Assembly: GCA_007280895.1 (NCBI GenBank)
Contig: QYQN01000062.1
Location: 1 to 45,017 of the forward strand
Length of the DNA: 45,017 nt
DNA from: Methylococcaceae bacterium
GTDB taxonomy: Bacteria > Pseudomonadota > Gammaproteobacteria > Methylococcales > Methylomonadaceae
Direction: 5' to 3'
Shown here: in pieces, positions 41,338 through 45,017 of the stretch
Position numbering within the stretch: the stretch's first letter is position 1
Layout of the letters: the number at the start of each line of letters is the position of its first letter
Made by a program: the position numbers and the translations under genes
The notes under the pieces: generated by a model
The model's database searches: none
What the model saw: the letters and a program-made list of their open reading frames with translations, nothing else
Told to the model about the DNA's origin: nothing

Positions 41338-42675
41338 ATGGTTGTGTTATGGACTGATGCATTATTATTTTTATTGGCAAGTGTTGGCGCATGGTGCGTC
41401 TATTACTTACACACGCAAGCCCATCACAAACGTGCCGTAGACTATCTTAAAAACAGCCCTATTGGCATGGCTTCATGGCTATTGTTGTGTTGTTTTTTGC
41501 TGATTGGCTTAATGGATTCTCTGCACTTTCATAGCCTAGCTAGCCAAAATAAGGAAATTATCAGCGTGCTTGATACATTGTTAGCAACGCTACGTTCACA
41601 CACCGAAAAAACGTATTCAGCACCCTTTGCCAGCACCTTGTTTAACAAAGAAATGCTCGTTTTAGCAGATGGCAGCAGTGCCTGGGGACAACCTCGTTTA
41701 AGCTTTGGTGGCCAGCACTTAGCCTCACCCGACTCGCAACAGCTTACTGATATTCTTACTAAAACTGGACGTGGATTACTGCACGCAGCAGGGCTTTGTT
41801 TCTTAACTTATGGGCTCTTCGCTAAACGTATGACTACCGCGTTTACTCCTGCTACAGCGCGGGCACTTTGGCTAACTTTTTTTACTATTTTTTGTCTCGC
41901 CTACACCTTAACGTATCTTTCCCAGTTTTATCATGTACTGGGCACTGATAAAGTGGGGGAGGATGTTTTTTATCAAACCATTAAAAGTATTCGCACTGGT
42001 CTCGTGCTTGGCTCACTCACCACCTTAATCATGCTCCCCATGGCGATTTTATTTGGTATTTTGGCTGGATTTTTTCAAGGCTGGATTGATGATGTTATTC
42101 AGTATGTGTACACCACGTTAAATTCTATTCCCAGCGTATTACTTATCGCCGCCGCCATTTTAATGGTGCATATTTTCATGGCAAACCATGAGGCAGATTT
42201 TACTAGCCTTATTGTGCGTGCAGATATGCGCTTATTGTTTTTATGCATAATTTTGGGCGTAACAAGCTGGACAGGGTTATGTCGCTTGCTGCGTGCAGAA
42301 ACGTTAAAGCTTCGTGAGATGGATTATGTGCAAGCGGCGATAGCCTTAGGCGTTAAACAACGCACAATACTTTGGCGTCATATTCTTCCTAATGTCATGC
42401 ACATTATTATTATTTCTATTGTGTTAGATTTCAGCTCGTTAGTGTTAGCTGAAGCGGTCTTGTCTTATATCAACATTGGTGTTGATCCCACCACATACAG
42501 TTGGGGCAATATGATAAACGGCGCGCGCTTGGAAATGGCGCGTGAACCAGTGGTATGGTGGTCTTTAACCGGTGCCTTTGTATTGATGTTCATGTTGGTA
42601 TTAGCGGCTAATTTATTTGCCGATACGCTACAAAACGCCTTTGACCCACGTCGCAATTTTCAACGCCATGACTAA
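41338..42675 (+). CDS. DppC/OppC-like ABC transporter permease
   Basis: The 445-residue protein has a C-terminal binding-protein-dependent permease domain with six-helix character and the EAA loop EMDYVQAAIALGVKQRTILW, RHILPN (about 325-350), which contacts the ATPase. The LGTDKVGEDVFYQTI segment is typical of peptide-type permeases. It is about 140 residues longer than E. coli DppC, having extra N-terminal membrane segments (about 4-22 and 43-60) and a soluble loop (about 61-147). Ribosome binding site AAGGTAGG is present. No partner ATPase or binding protein is in the window, so the substrate is unknown. Confidence 0.85.
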   Translation: MVVLWTDALLFLLASVGAWCVYYLHTQAHHKRAVDYLKNSPIGMASWLLLCCFLLIGLMDSLHFHSLASQNKEIISVLDTLLATLRSHTEKTYSAPFASTLFNKEMLVLADGSSAWGQPRLSFGGQHLASPDSQQLTDILTKTGRGLLHAAGLCFLTYGLFAKRMTTAFTPATARALWLTFFTIFCLAYTLTYLSQFYHVLGTDKVGEDVFYQTIKSIRTGLVLGSLTTLIMLPMAILFGILAGFFQGWIDDVIQYVYTTLNSIPSVLLIAAAILMVHIFMANHEADFTSLIVRADMRLLFLCIILGVTSWTGLCRLLRAETLKLREMDYVQAAIALGVKQRTILWRHILPNVMHIIIISIVLDFSSLVLAEAVLSYINIGVDPTTYSWGNMINGARLEMAREPVVWWSLTGAFVLMFMLVLAANLFADTLQNAFDPRRNFQRHD

Positions 42676-42747
42676 GCTAAGTTAGGGCTGTGTAGTAGCT
42701 AAATCTCGCCTCAGACTTTTAGGCTCTGTGGGTACGCTCAAATAAAC

Positions 42748-42830
42748 TGGGGCGGTGAATGCTTAAGCTGTTTTTAGCGTCTTCATTTTTATTGTGGTGG
42801 CGTTAAAAATCATCTTTGCCGACCGCCCCA
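42748..42830. repeat. two-tier structured element between convergent genes
   Basis: TGGGGCGGT (42748-42756) and ACCGCCCCA (42822-42830) form a perfect 9-bp stem, and inside it TTTTTAGCG (42771-42779) pairs with CGTTAAAAA (42801-42809) with one G-T pair. The 83-base unit lies between the permease gene and the secreted-protein gene, with no open frame of note. It could be a small RNA, a bidirectional terminator or a small repeat element. Confidence 0.5.
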
Positions 42831-42858
42831 TGCAAGCCTTCTTATATAATATTTTCAG

Positions 42859-43239
42859 CTACTTAACCTCAATTAACCAGCCTGTTTGCAGTGTGCACTG
42901 CGATACGCTTGACGCACTAATCTCAATCCGTGCAAAGCCTTGTTGAATACTTTCTGGTAACGTAGCTTGCACCAGAAAACCTGAAGCACGTGGTGTGACC
43001 TTTACGGCAACGGCTTGCTCTTTTACTGTGACGCTTAGGCTATCAGGGTTGCTTTCTGTACTCGCAATAAATGAAAAGGCTGACCCAGGCGCAACCTTGG
43101 TTAACGCAAGGGGTTGCATTTCGGTAATCTTGGGAGCAACACATTTTTTCTTACTGCTCGCACTACCATACGCCCAAACCGCTTGACTGCTTACACTACT
43201 GATAATAAAAAACACCACCACAAAAATAGGTTTCAACAT
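42859..43239 (-). CDS. small secreted protein of unknown function
   Basis: The 126-residue product has an N-terminal signal peptide (hydrophobic VVVFFIISSV, cut likely after about residue 23, before YGSASSKKKC). The mature part is beta-rich in appearance, with Cys33 and Cys115 placed to form one disulfide across the domain. I do not recognise the family with certainty, though its overall shape resembles a small Ig-like fold. The ribosome binding site GGAGGA is strong and a promoter lies upstream. Confidence 0.8.
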   Translation of the reverse strand: MLKPIFVVVFFIISSVSSQAVWAYGSASSKKKCVAPKITEMQPLALTKVAPGSAFSFIASTESNPDSLSVTVKEQAVAVKVTPRASGFLVQATLPESIQQGFARIEISASSVSQCTLQTGWLIEVK

Positions 43240-43259
43240 ATTTTATCCTCCACTTTTAC

Positions 43260-43288
43260 ATTACAATGCTTGCTAACTTAACCGTAAA
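43260..43288 (-). promoter_or_regulatory. promoter of the small secreted protein gene
   Basis: On the minus strand, -35 TTTACG (43283-43288) and -10 TGTAAT (43260-43265) are 17 bases apart, giving a start near 43253 and a leader of about 14 bases that holds the GGAGGA site. The -10 overlaps the inner arm of an inverted repeat (43261-43301). Confidence 0.5.
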
Positions 43289-43301
43289 CTATTCATTGTA
43301 A
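43261..43301. repeat. TTACAATG/CATTGTAA inverted repeat, candidate operator
   Basis: Two perfect 8-base arms, TTACAATG (43261-43268) and CATTGTAA (43294-43301), are 25 bases apart in the divergent gap between the secreted-protein gene and the NrdJb-like gene. One arm covers the -10 box of the former and the other abuts its -35, a layout seen in operators. Confidence 0.45.
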
Positions 43302-43398
43302 AGACGCTCACTACGAAGCGCTTGAAGAATGCTCAGTTAGTTGCAACAATGCACACATTCTTAAATTATTACTCACCTCTTCTTTACGACTCTCGCCA

Positions 43399-44097
43399 AT
43401 GACTCAGAAAATAACCAAAAAAATCACCGCGTATAAAGTCTTGACCAATGATGAAAAAGCGCCCTCTTCTGAAAACTCAGCACCTCAACAAAATCCTGCT
43501 GATTTTGAAAGCATGCATGAAAAAATGGCAAGACCAGAAATCTTATTTGGCTCAACCTATAAGATTAAAACGCCGCAATCTGAGCATGCGTTGTACATCA
43601 CTATTAACGATATGATTTTAAACGAAGGCACGGCGCATGAAGAACGTCGTCCTTACGAAGTCTTTATTAACTCCAAAAACATGGAACACTTCCAATGGGT
43701 GCTGGCGTTAACACGCGTTATTTCGGCCGTATTTCGTAAAGGCGGCGATGCGTGTTTTTTAGTGGAAGAATTAAAAGCAGTATTTGATCCAAAAGGTGGC
43801 TACTTTAAAAAAGGCGGTGTCTTTATGCCGTCACTTGTTGCTGAAATTGGTTACGCCATTGAATCCCATCTAAAGCAAATTGGAATGCTGCAAGACCCCA
43901 AATTAGATAGTCAACACCAACAATTTTTAGCGGCTAAACGGCAAGAGTTTTTGTCCTTGCATAATGCCGAATTAACAACGGACACCTCTGACTTTCCTGC
44001 TCAAGCCATTTTATGCATGAAATGTCAGACTAAAGCCGTTGTGCTAATGGATGGCTGCATGACCTGTCTTAACTGTGGCGAAAGCAAATGTGGTTAA
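43399..44097 (+). CDS. nrdJb: NrdJb-like C-terminal subunit of a class II (B12-dependent) ribonucleotide reductase
   Basis: In Pseudomonas the B12-dependent reductase NrdJ is split, and NrdJb supplies the C-terminal part with the redox cysteines. The 232-residue product begins MTQKITKKITAYKVLT and has a central TSCPD-type domain (about 75-165, with RRPYEVFINSKNMEHFQWVL). It ends with cysteines C206, C209, C220, C223, C226 and C231, in LNCGESKCG. It stands alone here; the catalytic NrdJa part is not adjacent. No ribosome binding site is seen before the ATG. Confidence 0.75.
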   Translation: MTQKITKKITAYKVLTNDEKAPSSENSAPQQNPADFESMHEKMARPEILFGSTYKIKTPQSEHALYITINDMILNEGTAHEERRPYEVFINSKNMEHFQWVLALTRVISAVFRKGGDACFLVEELKAVFDPKGGYFKKGGVFMPSLVAEIGYAIESHLKQIGMLQDPKLDSQHQQFLAAKRQEFLSLHNAELTTDTSDFPAQAILCMKCQTKAVVLMDGCMTCLNCGESKCG

Positions 44098-44457
44098 CCC
44101 AGACACCTTATTTTTCACCCCACCTTAATAAAAAATTAACACCTGGCTAAGCCATTAGCCCAGATAAACAGGAGGATTTTGACAAGGACGTTAATCTCAA
44201 ACAGTAAGCACTTGCCTAACAATTTATTGCAGAAAACTGTAGTCAAGGCGCACACAAATAAATACCAAGTATTCTGCTATACTTTTATGTTGTCACAGCA
44301 TTTTTTGACAGGATGAATGGTTTTTATTTCACAAAAATAGTTATTTAACCTCCTATACGCTTGTTTATAAAAGGTGCTCTTGACTGCCCCCTCATCACTG
44401 CTGCAAAAATGACTGCTCGACGAATAGTTGATCATTAACTCACTCATAGGTTTTGCC
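44098..44457. other. intergenic region between NrdJb-like and TIGR04073 genes
   Basis: No convincing gene lies in these 360 bases. It holds a GGCTAA/TTAGCC hairpin (44145-44160) without a T-tract and an extended -10 element TGCTATACT (44275-44283) on the plus strand. That element could be the promoter of the next gene, with a leader of about 170 bases. There is a stray AGGAGG at 44170-44174 region with no good start codon after it. Confidence 0.4.
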
Positions 44458-44850
44458 ATGCGTAAAGACAATCATTTTTTTGCCCTCTTGTTGCTCACCT
44501 GCCTATTTGCAGCCTATGCACCAACGACGCTTGCAGTGCAGTCCCCAAGCTATCTCAGCAAAGTTAACGCAAAGGCGCTCCGCACGTTTGCTAATTTAAT
44601 TACTGCACCACTGGAAATACCCAAAAACATTATTAACACAACGAATAAAAGCAATTTTTTTTACGGTATTGTCGGCGGCTCACTTAAAGGCCTACTTAAC
44701 ACCCAAGGTCGTCTTGGAGCAGGCATTATTGACTTACTCACCCTCTCCGTGCCCACCCAACCTATTACTCAAGCGGTTTATATCTGGGATAATTTTGATG
44801 TAGACACCCGCTACGACTCTCTATTTATTTTAGACCTTGGCAAAAAATAG
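44458..44850 (+). CDS. exosortase system-associated protein, TIGR04073 family
   Basis: The 130-residue product starts at ATG 44458-44460 and has a signal peptide (hydrophobic FFALLLLTCLFAAYA, cut likely near TTLA). The mature part carries the family pattern FANLITAPLEIPKNIINTTN, then YGIVGGSLKGLL, GRLGAGIIDLLTLSVPTQP and a C-terminal aromatic-rich end. An in-frame TTG at 44428 is a less likely start. Members of this family co-occur with exosortase and EPS-type surface systems; their own function is not known. Confidence 0.8.
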   Translation: MRKDNHFFALLLLTCLFAAYAPTTLAVQSPSYLSKVNAKALRTFANLITAPLEIPKNIINTTNKSNFFYGIVGGSLKGLLNTQGRLGAGIIDLLTLSVPTQPITQAVYIWDNFDVDTRYDSLFILDLGKK

Positions 44851-44910
44851 CTACGTAATAACAAAAAAAAGCCCCTGTGTTTTAGCTAAGCTTAATCCTT
44901 AATGGCTTAC

Positions 44911-44932
44911 CTATGACGACTGTCATAGTTTT
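44911..44932 (+). terminator. intrinsic terminator after the TIGR04073 gene
   Basis: CTATGAC (44911-44917) and GTCATAG (44922-44928) form a perfect 7-bp stem with a GACT loop, followed by TTTT (44929-44932). It lies about 60 bases past the TIGR04073 stop on the same strand. The rest of the window to 45017 shows no gene. Confidence 0.6.
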
Positions 44933-45017
44933 CCGCATTGTCAGTTTAATTATTTAACCGACCTATGCTGCCTGACGCTTGAATTGACAGACTTACTTAT
45001 TAAAAACTTACCTTAAT

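Noticed and set aside
44143-44163. GGCTAA/TTAGCC hairpin after the NrdJb-like gene as a terminator
   Set aside because: No T-tract follows the stem, so intrinsic termination is not supported.
44179-44316. 46-codon frame starting TTG after AGGAGG
   Set aside because: The ribosome binding site is only three bases from the TTG, the start is rare and the peptide resembles no protein; the frame also spans the extended -10 element.

Overview
This window is a translation and transcription core locus of an AT-rich gammaproteobacterium. The gene order (rplKAJL-rpoBC-rpsL-rpsG-fusA-tuf-S10-spc-alpha, and separately TPR lipoprotein-lolB-ispE-tRNA-Gln-prs-rplY-pth diverging from hemA-prfA-prmC) is the one I know from Pseudomonas and related non-enteric gammaproteobacteria. 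A class II ribonucleotide reductase NrdJb-type protein and a TIGR04073 exosortase-associated protein at the right end would suit a methanotroph of the Methylococcales, but this assignment is an inference.

Layout. (1) 1-278: AT-rich edge with an inverted repeat and a possible 3' end of a plus-strand gene. (2) 279-29686, all minus strand: rplQ back to secE, carrying 36 ribosomal protein, elongation factor, RNA polymerase and SecY genes in one nearly gapless array, then rplL-rplJ-rplA-rplK-nusG-secE. Three internal control points are visible: a near-consensus promoter between rpoC and rpsL, a hairpin attenuator between rplL and rpoB, and an L10 leader before rplJ. (3) 29725-30103: tRNA-Trp, -Thr, -Gly(TCC), -Tyr on the minus strand with their own promoter. 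The second tuf gene, usual between tRNA-Thr and tRNA-Trp, is missing. (4) 30159-35584, minus: pth, rplY (long CTC form), prs, tRNA-Gln, ispE, lolB and a TPR lipoprotein, tightly packed. (5) 35805-39431, plus: hemA-prfA-prmC and a JAMM-type metalloprotease. (6) 39503-41089, minus: guaA. (7) 41338-45017: a looser accessory part with an orphan DppC-like permease, a small secreted protein of unknown function, an NrdJb-like protein, a TIGR04073 protein and several inverted repeats in the gaps.

How it works together: the left 30 kb makes the transcription and translation machinery. SecE/SecY provide the export channel and NusG links RNA polymerase to ribosomes. The middle block recycles peptidyl-tRNA (Pth), binds 5S rRNA (L25), makes PRPP, isoprenoid precursor (IspE) and the outer-membrane lipoprotein receptor (LolB). 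HemA starts tetrapyrrole synthesis, while RF1 and its methylase PrmC finish translation. GuaA makes GMP.

Base composition changes along the window: sampled lines read 13/60 G+C at 6001-6060 and 31/60 at 40321-40380. I found no CRISPR array, insertion sequence, prophage or rRNA gene. I see no convincing new multi-gene system. The most interesting leads are the missing tufB, a terminator-like hairpin inside pth, the structured element at 42748-42830, and the orphan permease, JAMM and NrdJb genes.
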